The notes below the pieces were generated by a model, which did not search any database, was not told the DNA's origin, and worked only from the letters and a program-made list of their open reading frames with translations. From the NCBI GenBank assembly GCA_964500965.1, contig CAZCQZ010000025.1, positions 1 to 31,261 on the forward strand: a stretch of 31,261 bases of DNA. The letters are read 5' to 3'. The DNA comes from JAISGQ01 sp964500965. Its GTDB lineage: Bacteria > Bacillota > Clostridia > Oscillospirales > Acutalibacteraceae. This document shows, piece after piece, positions 15,269 through 23,091 of the stretch. Position numbers and translations under genes: made by a program. How positions within the stretch are numbered: the first letter of the stretch is position 1; every line of letters begins with the position of its first letter.

Positions 15269-15323
15269 AAAAACAGGATTCGGGATTATTATACTGATTC
15301 GTATTATAACACCAAATCCTGTT
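15269..15323 (-). terminator. candidate terminator or attenuator after argG
   Basis: AACAGGATT (15272-15280) pairs with AATCCTGTT (15315-15323). On the minus strand the stem is followed by TTTTT. The loop is large (34 bases) and contains TATAAT-like boxes that could instead start the small-protein-argH transcript. The terminator call is moderate. Confidence 0.5.
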
Positions 15324-15345
15324 ATTTCTATTATAAATCTGTTAA

Positions 15346-16554
15346 TTATTTGCCGTCTTTCATTGCCTTAACCTTAATGGGAAGTCCGAAAAGGTTGATA
15401 AAGCCCTGAGAATCCATCTGGTCGTAAACCTCGTCCTCGGCAAAGGTTGCAATATCCTCGTCATAGAGGGAATAAGGACTGGTCATACCCATGTCGATAA
15501 TGTTGCCCTTGTAAAGCATAAGCTTGACATCGCCGGTGACAGTCTGCTGAGTGCTTTCGACAAAAGCATCCAGTGCTTCACGCAGGGGAGTAAACCACTG
15601 ACCGAAGTAAACAAGCTCGGAATACTTGAGAGCGACCATCTGCTTGTAATGCTGAGTATCGCGGTCAAGGCAAAGCTCCTCAAGCTTTGCGTGAGCGTGA
15701 TAGAGAATTGCACCGCCGGGAGTTTCATAAACGCCGCGGCTCTTCATGCCTACAAGACGGTTTTCAACCATGTCGATAATGCCGATACCGTTTGCGCCGC
15801 CAAGCTCGTTGAGCTTTGTAAGCAGCTCGACTGCGCCCATTTTTTCGCCGTTAATCGCAACGGGATTGCCCTTTTCAAAGCTTACGGTAATCTCGGTGCC
15901 CTTGTCGGGAGCCGCCTGCGGAGTTACGCCAAGCTCAAGAATTTCATCATATTTGGGGGCGTTTGCGGGATTTTCAAGGTCAAGACCCTCATGGGAAAGA
16001 TGCCACAGGTTTTTGTCCTTTGAGTAGCTTGTCTCACGGTTGATTTTAAGGGGAATGTTGTGAGCCTCGGCGTAGTCGATTTCCTCGTCACGGCTCTTGA
16101 TGTCCCAAATTCTCCAGGGAGCGATTATTTTCATATTCGGTGCAAAGTGCTTAATCGCAAGTTCAAAACGCACCTGGTCATTACCCTTTCCGGTGCAGCC
16201 GTGGCAGATAGCATCTGCGCCCTCGGCCAGAGCGATTTCAACGATTCTCTTTGCGATGATAGGACGTGCAAAGGAAGTACCAAGCAGATATTTGCCCTCG
16301 TAAATTGCGCCTGCTTTCATGGTGGGGAAAATGTAATCCTCAACAAATTCCTTATTAAGGTCCTCGATATAAAGCTTGGAAGCGCCGGTTTTAAGTGCCT
16401 TTTCTTCAAGACCCTCAAGCTCAGTGCCCTGTCCTACGTCACCGGAAACGGCGATAACCTCGCAGTTATCATAGTTTTCCTTGAGCCAGGGAATAATAAT
16501 GGAGGTATCGAGACCACCCGAATAAGCAAGTACAACCTTTTTAATGTCACCCAT
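15346..16554 (-). CDS. argG: argininosuccinate synthase
   Basis: It condenses citrulline and aspartate with ATP to give argininosuccinate, the penultimate arginine step. The 402 residues are normal length. The N-type ATP pyrophosphatase P-loop AYSGGLDTS is at about 10-18, followed by GDVGQG, the citrulline/aspartate region HGCTGKGNDQVRFE at about 117-130, and SYSKDKNLWHLSHEG at about 175. All key motifs are intact. The start is set at ATG 16554, 10 bases after AAAGGA; ATG 16563 would be too close to that site. It is preceded by its own promoter and an ARG box. Confidence 0.97.
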   Translation of the reverse strand: MGDIKKVVLAYSGGLDTSIIIPWLKENYDNCEVIAVSGDVGQGTELEGLEEKALKTGASKLYIEDLNKEFVEDYIFPTMKAGAIYEGKYLLGTSFARPIIAKRIVEIALAEGADAICHGCTGKGNDQVRFELAIKHFAPNMKIIAPWRIWDIKSRDEEIDYAEAHNIPLKINRETSYSKDKNLWHLSHEGLDLENPANAPKYDEILELGVTPQAAPDKGTEITVSFEKGNPVAINGEKMGAVELLTKLNELGGANGIGIIDMVENRLVGMKSRGVYETPGGAILYHAHAKLEELCLDRDTQHYKQMVALKYSELVYFGQWFTPLREALDAFVESTQQTVTGDVKLMLYKGNIIDMGMTSPYSLYDEDIATFAEDEVYDQMDSQGFINLFGLPIKVKAMKDGK

Positions 16555-16595
16555 TGTTAACATATCCTTTCACGGAGAAATTTATTACGCTCATC

Positions 16596-16623
16596 ATTAT
16601 ACACACTTTATGCAGATATTCAA
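16596..16623 (-). promoter_or_regulatory. argG promoter
   Basis: TTGAAT (16623-16618), a 16-base spacer and TATAAT (16601-16596) lie on the minus strand, about 40 bases before the start codon. Confidence 0.75.
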
Positions 16624-16631
16624 GGGTTTTC

Positions 16632-16645
16632 TGAATATTTATTCA
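16632..16645. promoter_or_regulatory. ARG box (ArgR/AhrC operator)
   Basis: TGAATATTTATTCA matches the core of the ArgR consensus TGAATWWWWATTCA without mismatch. It lies 9 bases upstream of the argG -35 box. A weaker half-site (TGAAT on the minus strand, 16622-16618) overlaps the -35 box and another (TGAATGTATAC, minus strand) lies just upstream, as expected for cooperative ArgR hexamer binding. Repression by arginine is inferred. Confidence 0.85.
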
Positions 16646-16767
16646 CGTTTGTATACATTCACAAAACTCCGGCGAGAATGGTACAAAAAATGGGAAACTT
16701 CGCAATGTGTTTGCATAAAAATTCAGATTTCAGGTATAATCAGCACAGCGCAATGCTTACAAAGGTA

Positions 16768-17895
16768 TTAAATATCCGAATCGGAAGCCGCTTTATTCAT
16801 AAGCAAAGCAAGCACTGTCTGCGGATTATCACCCCGAACAAGACCCGACAACACCTCGTCCCAACAGCCTTTTCCAAAAGTCTCACTGCACGGTGTCAGC
16901 CAATATGCGCTGTCGAGCGTAAAAAACACGCCTGTTCCGTCTGCACGGATTTTCCCTTGTGCATAATCGCTTTGCTTTGCCAACAGCTCGGCGGCAAGAG
17001 ACAGCACAGCCTGTCTTTTAAGAGGTGACGAGACAGCGGAATCCGTTATAAAAAATCCCTCGGTAAAGCCGCCGAAATATGCGGCGCATTTATAATTTTC
17101 ACCCTCAAGTGCCGCCGCTGTTTCTTCGTCGAGCACTGCAAACACCGCTTTGTTTTCGGTAAAAAGCGTTGTGGGGTCTTTATCCGAGGGCGCAAACGCC
17201 CCCTGCTTTACAAGCTCGGAAAACAGCTCAAAGCCGTCCGTCCAATAGCTTTGCGGATTATCAACGGAAATTTCGGAGTTGGTATACACCGTCATGAGAT
17301 ATTCAAAGAAAAGCTCACTGTCCAGTGCGTTGTCGGCAAAAAGATAAATATCCGTATCGGACAACTCACGGACTGTTTCGAGCAAATTGTTTGTGTTTGA
17401 TGCAAGGTCGGTATTCACCACCAGCACACTGCCTGAGCCGCGGACGGCAACGCCGTATGCCTTGCCGGAGGAATTGCGCAGCAGCGCGTAATCCTGAGTT
17501 TCACTGCCGTAATCCGGCATATAGCTGCGAATTTCATCAATGCTTGCATATTCTTCATTGAGAACGTCCTGCACCGCATACAGCGGTGCATATACTATGT
17601 CCGGTGAGCTTTGCCTGTAGGTAGCACTGTCCGGCAACGAAAGCTTGTATGCCTCCTCCGTTGTCACGCCTGTATAGTACAAGGTGACATTACTTCTCTC
17701 CTCCGTGAAACGCGAAAGAATTTTTTGCGTTATTTCCGCATCTTCGGATTCACCGAGAGTGCCGAGAAAGCGCACCACGACTTCGGAAGCTTCTTCGGTA
17801 ACTTTTTTCTCCTGCGTTTTTCCGCAGGCACACAGCACAAGCATAAGCGATGCCGAAATCAGCGCGAGCACTCGCCTGAAAATTCGATTATTCAT
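16768..17895 (-). CDS. extracellular solute-binding lipoprotein (family 1-like)
   Basis: The 375 residues start with a lipoprotein signal peptide, lipobox LCAC with Cys 24, then a periplasmic-binding-protein fold (VVVRFLGTLGESEDAEITQKILSRFTEE, and a central AYGVAVRGSGSVLVVNTDL). The pattern resembles sugar-type substrate-binding proteins but is divergent. No permease or ATPase gene is near, so it may serve a distant transporter or act as a sensor. It follows the NusG-domain-II gene by 12 bases and is the last gene before the argG promoter. Ligand is unknown. Confidence 0.78.
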   Translation of the reverse strand: MNNRIFRRVLALISASLMLVLCACGKTQEKKVTEEASEVVVRFLGTLGESEDAEITQKILSRFTEERSNVTLYYTGVTTEEAYKLSLPDSATYRQSSPDIVYAPLYAVQDVLNEEYASIDEIRSYMPDYGSETQDYALLRNSSGKAYGVAVRGSGSVLVVNTDLASNTNNLLETVRELSDTDIYLFADNALDSELFFEYLMTVYTNSEISVDNPQSYWTDGFELFSELVKQGAFAPSDKDPTTLFTENKAVFAVLDEETAAALEGENYKCAAYFGGFTEGFFITDSAVSSPLKRQAVLSLAAELLAKQSDYAQGKIRADGTGVFFTLDSAYWLTPCSETFGKGCWDEVLSGLVRGDNPQTVLALLMNKAASDSDI

Positions 17896-17907
17896 ACATT
17901 TTCACCG

Positions 17908-18291
17908 TTAATAAGCTATGGAATCAATCTGTCCGGTTGTGCCCTCAAGGGTCACGGTAATACGGGCAGGCAGACAGACAATAACCTGTCCGCTGTGGCT
18001 TATTGAGCCTTGAGAAACGCAGGATTTATCGGGGCAGTCGGCACTGCGCATTCTCACTGTGCCGTCTTTAATTTCAATAATATTTGTGTAGCCGTTTTGC
18101 TCAATAGTTATCTCTCTGTCCGCATCAAGGGAATATCTGCCGTATTCCCTACCGTCCACGGTGACTACAGCTACGCCGACTTCCTCACTGCGAGAGGGCA
18201 AAGAGCAGAGAAACAGACAAAGGCTTACTGCTAACAGCAGACCTATTACAATGGCATCACCGATTTTCATGATTTTTTCTTTCTTTTTCAT
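17908..18291 (-). CDS. NusG domain II-containing membrane-anchored protein
   Basis: About 127 residues from ATG 18291; the exact start is uncertain (18324, 18291 and 18270 are in frame and none has a strong ribosome site). One membrane segment (IGDAIVIGLLLAVSLCLFLC) is followed by an external domain of about 90 residues with the NusG_II signature DCPDKSCVSQGSISHSGQ and a final VCLPARITVTL. The two Cys of CPDKSC are conserved in this family. Such proteins are extracytoplasmic and often found near isoprenoid or flavin-transfer genes; that context is absent here. Confidence 0.85.
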   Translation of the reverse strand: MKKKEKIMKIGDAIVIGLLLAVSLCLFLCSLPSRSEEVGVAVVTVDGREYGRYSLDADREITIEQNGYTNIIEIKDGTVRMRSADCPDKSCVSQGSISHSGQVIVCLPARITVTLEGTTGQIDSIAY

Positions 18292-18348
18292 GCTTTTACA
18301 CATCTTTTCACATCGTTGATTCATTGATTTTCTTGCAATTTCATGAAA

Positions 18349-19701
18349 TTACATAATAAACATTCTGTACATTGCTTCACAGCAAACGCGCATATGCTTG
18401 ATTAAATCATCTATACTCAGGCTTTCGTTTGCTTCATGGAGATTGGTGGGACTGTCGAAATTCGCAGGTCCGAATGCCACACCGCGATTTGCAAGAGCGC
18501 GTGCATAAGTGCCGCCGCCGGTGGAATAGCACTCGCCTTTTTCGCCTGTCACGTCCTCATAGCAGCGGCAGAGTGTTTGGATAAGGGGATTATCTGTGGG
18601 CAGATAAATAGGCTCTTTATTTTCGATGATATTTATACCCAAACCAAGCTCCGATGCCTTTTTCTTCAGCCTGTTTTCGATTTCCTCACCATCGGCGGTG
18701 ACGGGATAACGAATGTCCAGAGCTATTCTGAGCTTTTTGCCCTGTGTTTCTATTATGCCCAGATTAAAGGTAAGCTCGCCGGAGGGCTCGTCACTGCAAG
18801 CAACATCAAAGCCGCTGCCGTCGGTATTGCAGAGCAGTGCGCAAAGTGTGGAAATCCAAGCCTCGTCAAGCTGTCCGTTAAGGACGGAAAGCACTGCGGA
18901 GGCGGAGTTAACGCCGTTTGTAGGGCACATTGCATGGGCAGACTTGCCTTTTGCGAAAACACTGCAACCGTCAAGCTCGCAGGTACAGCCTGCGGCAATG
19001 ACGGAATCCTTTACGCAATCCGCAACCGGCTCGGTCAGCACAGCGGCGGTTTTTTCCGCAACGCAGTTAAAGGCACTGCCGGCATTTATGGAAACAACAC
19101 GGCTATTTTCGGGAATATCCGCATAAACTTCAAATTGCAAAATACCTTTTTCGCGATTGCATACGGGATAATCGGAGTCGGGAGTGAAGCCGAATTCGGG
19201 GAGCGGCTCTGCGTTGAAGTACATTTCCATGTCCTCCATGCCAACCTCCTCGCTTGCGCCGAAGATACAGCGAAGTCTGCGTTTTCCCTCAATTCCGAGC
19301 TCTTTAATTGCCTTTAGACAGTAGAGAGCCACAACTGCCGCACCCTTATCATCGGCAACACCGCGGCCGTAAAGTCTGCCGTTTCTTTCGGTGAGTGTGA
19401 ACGGGTCACTTTCCCAGCCCTCGCCTGCCGGAACAACATCAACGTGTGTAAGTACGCCGGCATAGGTTTCGCCACTGCCAAGCTCCGCATGACCTGCTCC
19501 GTTGCCTATATTTTTAACTGTAAAGCCCATATCCTCCGCTCTGCCGAGGATATAGTTAAGCGCCTTTGCACTGCCCTCTCCAAAGGGCATGTCCTCACCT
19601 TTTGCCTCGGTAACAGCGGAATTTATCGCAACAAGTCCCGCAATATCCGCGATAATATCGTCCTTATAGCTGAGTATGAGCTTTTCAAGTTCCTTATTCA
19701 T
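18349..19701 (-). CDS. pepV: M20 family dipeptidase (PepV-like)
   Basis: A cytoplasmic di-zinc dipeptidase of 450 residues, typical for PepV. Metal and catalytic residues are visible: THVDVVPAG (His about 86, Asp 88), ADDKG (about 116-120), GASEEVGMEDM (Glu pair about 151-152) and FTPDSDYPV (Asp about 175). A lid domain interrupts the catalytic domain between about 190 and 380, and a C-terminal STGGGTYARAL region holds substrate-contact residues. ATG 19701 follows GGAGG. It heads a likely operon with the NusG-domain-II and binding-protein genes. Confidence 0.92.
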   Translation of the reverse strand: MNKELEKLILSYKDDIIADIAGLVAINSAVTEAKGEDMPFGEGSAKALNYILGRAEDMGFTVKNIGNGAGHAELGSGETYAGVLTHVDVVPAGEGWESDPFTLTERNGRLYGRGVADDKGAAVVALYCLKAIKELGIEGKRRLRCIFGASEEVGMEDMEMYFNAEPLPEFGFTPDSDYPVCNREKGILQFEVYADIPENSRVVSINAGSAFNCVAEKTAAVLTEPVADCVKDSVIAAGCTCELDGCSVFAKGKSAHAMCPTNGVNSASAVLSVLNGQLDEAWISTLCALLCNTDGSGFDVACSDEPSGELTFNLGIIETQGKKLRIALDIRYPVTADGEEIENRLKKKASELGLGINIIENKEPIYLPTDNPLIQTLCRCYEDVTGEKGECYSTGGGTYARALANRGVAFGPANFDSPTNLHEANESLSIDDLIKHMRVCCEAMYRMFIM

Positions 19702-19717
19702 AACATTACCTCCGTGA

Positions 19718-19741
19718 AATAGCACAATTTGTACTGCTATT
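19718..19741. other. small inverted repeat in the pepV leader
   Basis: AATAGCA (19718-19724) and TGCTATT (19735-19741) form a 7-bp hairpin in the pepV 5' leader, just before the ribosome site. It could be a weak regulatory hairpin or an operator. I cannot assign a factor. Confidence 0.3.
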
Positions 19742-19776
19742 GTACCACACAAATCTCCTCTTTGCATTCCATTCTA

Positions 19777-19805
19777 TTGACTTCAAGGGAATAAAATTGT
19801 AAAAT
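19777..19805 (+). promoter_or_regulatory. coaX promoter
   Basis: TTGACT (19777-19782), a 17-base spacer and TAAAAT (19800-19805) lie 35 bases before the coaX start codon. Confidence 0.8.
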
Positions 19806-19839
19806 ATCTGTAAACTAACCCCACATGGGAGGGAACAAC

Positions 19840-20604
19840 ATGCTTCTCGCCATTGATATTGGCAATACAAACATAACTCTAGGTGCATTTGAAAACGACG
19901 AGCTTCGGTTTACCTCGCGTCTTGCTACCGACAGCCGCCGCACGGAAGACCAGTACGCAATTGAAATGAAAATAGTGCTTGACCTTTACGGAATAGCACC
20001 CTCACAGATTGACGGAGCTATCGTCTGCTCCGTTGTTCCTCACATAACCGGCTATATTGCAAGCGGAATTGTCCGGCTGTTCGGCATAAAACCGCTTATT
20101 CTGGGACCCGGAGTAAAAACAGGATTGAATATTGTTATAGATAATCCGGCTCAGCTCGGTGCCGACCTTGTGGCTGTTTCCGTGGCGGCAAAGGCAAAAT
20201 ATCCGCTTCCCAACGCCGTTTGTGACCTGGGTACGGCAAGTACCGTTTCCGTGCTTGATGCAAAGGGAAATATGCAGGGAGTTATTATTTACCCCGGACT
20301 GCGAACGTCTTTTAACGCCCTTGTTGCCAACACCGCACAGCTTCCGCAGATAAGCTTTGAAAAGCCTGCAAGGGTGATAGGTAAGAATACCACGGAAAGC
20401 ATGCAGTCGGGTCTGGTGTACGGCGCGGCGGCTCAGCTTGACGGTCTGCTTATGAGAATTGAGCGTGAGCTTGGCGAAAAGGTAACGGCAATTGCAACCG
20501 GCGGATTTTCTCAGAGCATTGTGCAAAACTGTGAAAGAGAATTTCTTTTTGCGGAAAATCTCGTCCTTGAGGGTTTGAAAATTATCTGGGACAAAAACCA
20601 CTGA
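19840..20604 (+). CDS. coaX: type III pantothenate kinase
   Basis: It phosphorylates pantothenate with ATP, the first step of coenzyme A synthesis. The 254 residues are normal length. The ASKHA ATP-binding motif DIGNTN is at 6-11, GADLVAVSVAA (GAD of the pantothenate site) at about 107, VCDLGTASTVSVLD at about 126-139, and ATGGFS near the C-terminus. ATG 19840 follows GGGAGGG; the frame from 19825 would place the start upstream of that site. It is divergent from pepV and converges on nadE. Confidence 0.95.
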   Translation: MLLAIDIGNTNITLGAFENDELRFTSRLATDSRRTEDQYAIEMKIVLDLYGIAPSQIDGAIVCSVVPHITGYIASGIVRLFGIKPLILGPGVKTGLNIVIDNPAQLGADLVAVSVAAKAKYPLPNAVCDLGTASTVSVLDAKGNMQGVIIYPGLRTSFNALVANTAQLPQISFEKPARVIGKNTTESMQSGLVYGAAAQLDGLLMRIERELGEKVTAIATGGFSQSIVQNCEREFLFAENLVLEGLKIIWDKNH

Positions 20605-20636
20605 GTGACTTTTCCCGGTCATAATCCCGGTCTGCA

Positions 20637-20684
20637 AAAAAACAGCAGCAATCCTGCCGAATGGCAGACTTGCTGCTGTTTTTT
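20637..20684. terminator. bidirectional terminator between coaX and nadE
   Basis: A 15-bp stem (20637-20651 with 20670-20684) has A6 and T6 tails, with a further CTGCC/GGCAG stem inside. It serves both convergent genes. Confidence 0.93.
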
Positions 20685-20700
20685 GTCTGTTTAAAACAAG

Positions 20701-21435
20701 TTACGGCTTAAAGTAGGGCAAAGGCTCAAGCTTAAAGCGGTTGAGCTTATAAAGTCTGTCTATTCTCGCCTTTGTTTCCTCGTCCTCACATACGCCCTCT
20801 CTTATGTATCTGTCAAGAACCGCGTAAGTAAAGCCCAGATTGTCCTCATCGGTTTTTCCGCAAAGTCCGTCGCTGGGCACTTTATATACCAAATCCTCCG
20901 GAAGCCCCAACTCAAGTCCCACCTGTTTTACCTCATCGACAGTCATACCTGCTAACGGTGCGAAATCGCCTGCGGAATCGCCGTAGCGTGTGGAATAACC
21001 TACCCAATCCTCCGAAAGATTGCAGGTATTTACCACTCTGCCGTTATTGTTTTGAGATATGGCGTAGAGAGTGGTCATTCTTATTCTCGGCGGCAGATTT
21101 ATCTGAGCCTGTCGGGTCATTTCGGGAATACCGGCTTCGGAAATTGCGCCAATGAGAGAATCCACAGCGGATTTTATATTTACAGTATAACGCTTTATTC
21201 CGAGATGCTCAAAAAGCGCATCAACATCGGGCATATCCGGCTGAACGCCGTTGGGCATTGACACGCCTATTACACGCTCCCTGCCCAGTGCCGCAACGCA
21301 CAATGCCGCCGCAACCGACGAATCCTTGCCGCCTGAAATGCCGATTATCGCATTACAGCCTTTTCCGTTGCTTTCAAACCACTGACGTACCCATTCAATG
21401 GCTCTCTGTGTTACTTCCTTTGCGTTAAAGCTCAT
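20701..21435 (-). CDS. nadE: NH3-dependent NAD+ synthetase
   Basis: It amidates deamido-NAD with ammonia and ATP. The 244 residues correspond to the ammonia-only form, without a glutaminase domain. The PP-loop GISGGKDSS is at 32-40. GDSAGDFAPLAGMTVDEVKQV (about 152-172) and KVPSDGLCGKTDEDNLGF (about 190-207) are diagnostic of NadE. ATG 21435 lies 4 bases after the stop of the EcfA gene, and its ribosome site AAGGAG is made of the last EcfA codons, so translation is coupled. It is the last gene of the operon starting at 24036. Confidence 0.96.
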   Translation of the reverse strand: MSFNAKEVTQRAIEWVRQWFESNGKGCNAIIGISGGKDSSVAAALCVAALGRERVIGVSMPNGVQPDMPDVDALFEHLGIKRYTVNIKSAVDSLIGAISEAGIPEMTRQAQINLPPRIRMTTLYAISQNNNGRVVNTCNLSEDWVGYSTRYGDSAGDFAPLAGMTVDEVKQVGLELGLPEDLVYKVPSDGLCGKTDEDNLGFTYAVLDRYIREGVCEDEETKARIDRLYKLNRFKLEPLPYFKP

Positions 21436-21439
21436 ATTA

Positions 21440-22291
21440 TCACTCCTTGCCTATTATCAGCTTCGCTATTGCCTGTGCGCATTCCTCCGGGGTCAAAATG
21501 TCCTCCGGCATATCCACACCCTTTGCTTTCAAACGCTGTGATAACTCTACCGCCTGAGGAATATCCAGCCCGTGAGAGCGGAGCAGCTTTGTCTTTGTAA
21601 ATACCTCTTTCGGCTCACCCTCAATAAGTATACTGCCGTTGTCGATTACTATTACCCTGTCCGCCTGTGCCGCTTCGTCCATATAATGGGTTATAAGCAC
21701 AACGGTAATGCCGTGCTCTCTGCACAGTGAGATGATGACTTTCATGACCTCATCTCTGCCTCTTGGGTCAAGCATGGCGGTAGGCTCGTCAAGGACGATA
21801 CACTCCGGCTTCATGGCGATAATTCCGGCAATAGCTATTCTCTGCTTCTGACCGCCGGAAAGCTTATGAGGTGCGTGAAGCCTGTATTCATACATACCCA
21901 CGGCTTTCAGCGCATCGTCAACTCTTTGCCGTATTTCCGCTGACGGTATGCCCAGATTTTCAGGACCGAACGCCACGTCTTCCTCAACAATGGTTGCCAC
22001 AAGCTGATTGTCGGGATTTTGAAAAACCATTCCAACACGCCTGCGTATCTCTGTCAGCAGTTCTTCTTTTTCGGTATCCATTGTGTCAACGTAAACTTTA
22101 CCGCCCGTAGGAAGCAAAATTGCGTTGAAATGCTTTGCAATTGTGGATTTTCCCGAACCGTTATGACCCAAAAGTGCGACAAATTCGCCCTTTTTTACCG
22201 AGATTGACACGTTTTTCAGTGCCGCCTCGGCTTTTGTATCTTCACTTTCATATGAAAAGCACAGGTTTTCCGTGCGGATAATTTCACTCAT
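21440..22291 (-). CDS. ecfA1: ECF transporter energy-coupling ATPase (EcfA1-like)
   Basis: The 283 residues include Walker A GHNGSGKST (42-50), Q-loop VFQNPDNQLVATIVEEDVAFG (about 89-109, the CbiO/EcfA type), signature LSGGQKQR (144-151), Walker B IVLDE (165-169) and an EcfA C-terminal extension with GLDIPQAVELSQRL. ECF ATPases energise vitamin and metal uptake with EcfA2, EcfT and S subunits. None of those is adjacent, which is unusual, since ecfA1-ecfA2-ecfT are normally together. The coupling to nadE might hint at a niacin link, but EcfA subunits are usually shared by many S subunits. Confidence 0.88.
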   Translation of the reverse strand: MSEIIRTENLCFSYESEDTKAEAALKNVSISVKKGEFVALLGHNGSGKSTIAKHFNAILLPTGGKVYVDTMDTEKEELLTEIRRRVGMVFQNPDNQLVATIVEEDVAFGPENLGIPSAEIRQRVDDALKAVGMYEYRLHAPHKLSGGQKQRIAIAGIIAMKPECIVLDEPTAMLDPRGRDEVMKVIISLCREHGITVVLITHYMDEAAQADRVIVIDNGSILIEGEPKEVFTKTKLLRSHGLDIPQAVELSQRLKAKGVDMPEDILTPEECAQAIAKLIIGKE

Positions 22292-22303
22292 ACCTTTTCT
22301 CCT

Positions 22304-23068
22304 TTAATAAGGTCGCTTCGGCGGCGGATTTGAAACCAGCCTGCAATCCTGACAGCAGTATTCAAAGCCCAGTGCATCGGGATATTCACTCACCCACGGT
22401 CTGCCGCAGGAAGGACATCTGCCGCTGTCATTACGTTCGTCTGTAAGCAGATAATAGTATACCACAATACCTGCCGACTCCTCAAGTCTTGCCGCCAAAT
22501 CTCTGCCGATTACCGAAAGCTGTGAATCGGGTCTTGACAGCATCATAAACGCAAAGGCTTCCCCTATTCCCGACCTGTACTGAGTGCGGAAGCTCCGGTA
22601 AAGTCTGCGCCAGTCAAGCAAATCACCGAAATCCTCGAATTTTCCGCCCAATCTGAATCGTCTGAGCGGAAAGCCGCGCTGACAGTCACAGCACAGTACC
22701 GGCGATATTTGCGCGTCAAGGTCGGCGTACATTACCAGACCCGACGGTTTTTCGCATTTGCAGGAGCTTTCCAGATCCGCGTTTATCCCTATATATTCAA
22801 GCTGTGGGGTTTGAGAACACATCTTAATCAGCCTTGAAAGATATATGCGTGTGTTTGCGCTGAAATTTTCCTCGTCAAGAGAATGAATATCAAACGCCGC
22901 CACTATACTTTCGTAGCAATCCTGCATTACGGTGCTGCTTCGCCAGTTTTCCATTATAAGTCCGTTATCTGTAAGGGCATTGAAAAAATCGTCCAGAGTT
23001 CTCGAAAATTTCCCTATAAATTCATCGTCAAACCGCGCCGGTTTAAAACGAAATCTGAAATTATACAA
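22304..23068 (-). CDS. Zn-ribbon protein, DUF2310-like
   Basis: About 254 residues. The C-terminus has a zinc ribbon, CPSCGRPW then YCCQDCRLVSN, and a second Cys-rich spot sits mid-protein (SCKCEK and CCDCQRGF at about 110-135). The CRLVSN ending and length resemble the DUF2310 group of putative nucleic-acid-binding proteins; I hold this loosely. No ATG is in frame. TTG 23068 has GAAAGG 9 bases upstream and is preferred; TTG 23089 is the alternative. It lies between the Cys-rich gene at 23092 and ecfA1 with short gaps, so it belongs to the same operon. Its function is unknown. Confidence 0.7.
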   Translation of the reverse strand: MYNFRFRFKPARFDDEFIGKFSRTLDDFFNALTDNGLIMENWRSSTVMQDCYESIVAAFDIHSLDEENFSANTRIYLSRLIKMCSQTPQLEYIGINADLESSCKCEKPSGLVMYADLDAQISPVLCCDCQRGFPLRRFRLGGKFEDFGDLLDWRRLYRSFRTQYRSGIGEAFAFMMLSRPDSQLSVIGRDLAARLEESAGIVVYYYLLTDERNDSGRCPSCGRPWVSEYPDALGFEYCCQDCRLVSNPPPKRPY

Positions 23069-23091
23069 TATTATTTCCCTTTCACGCAAGG

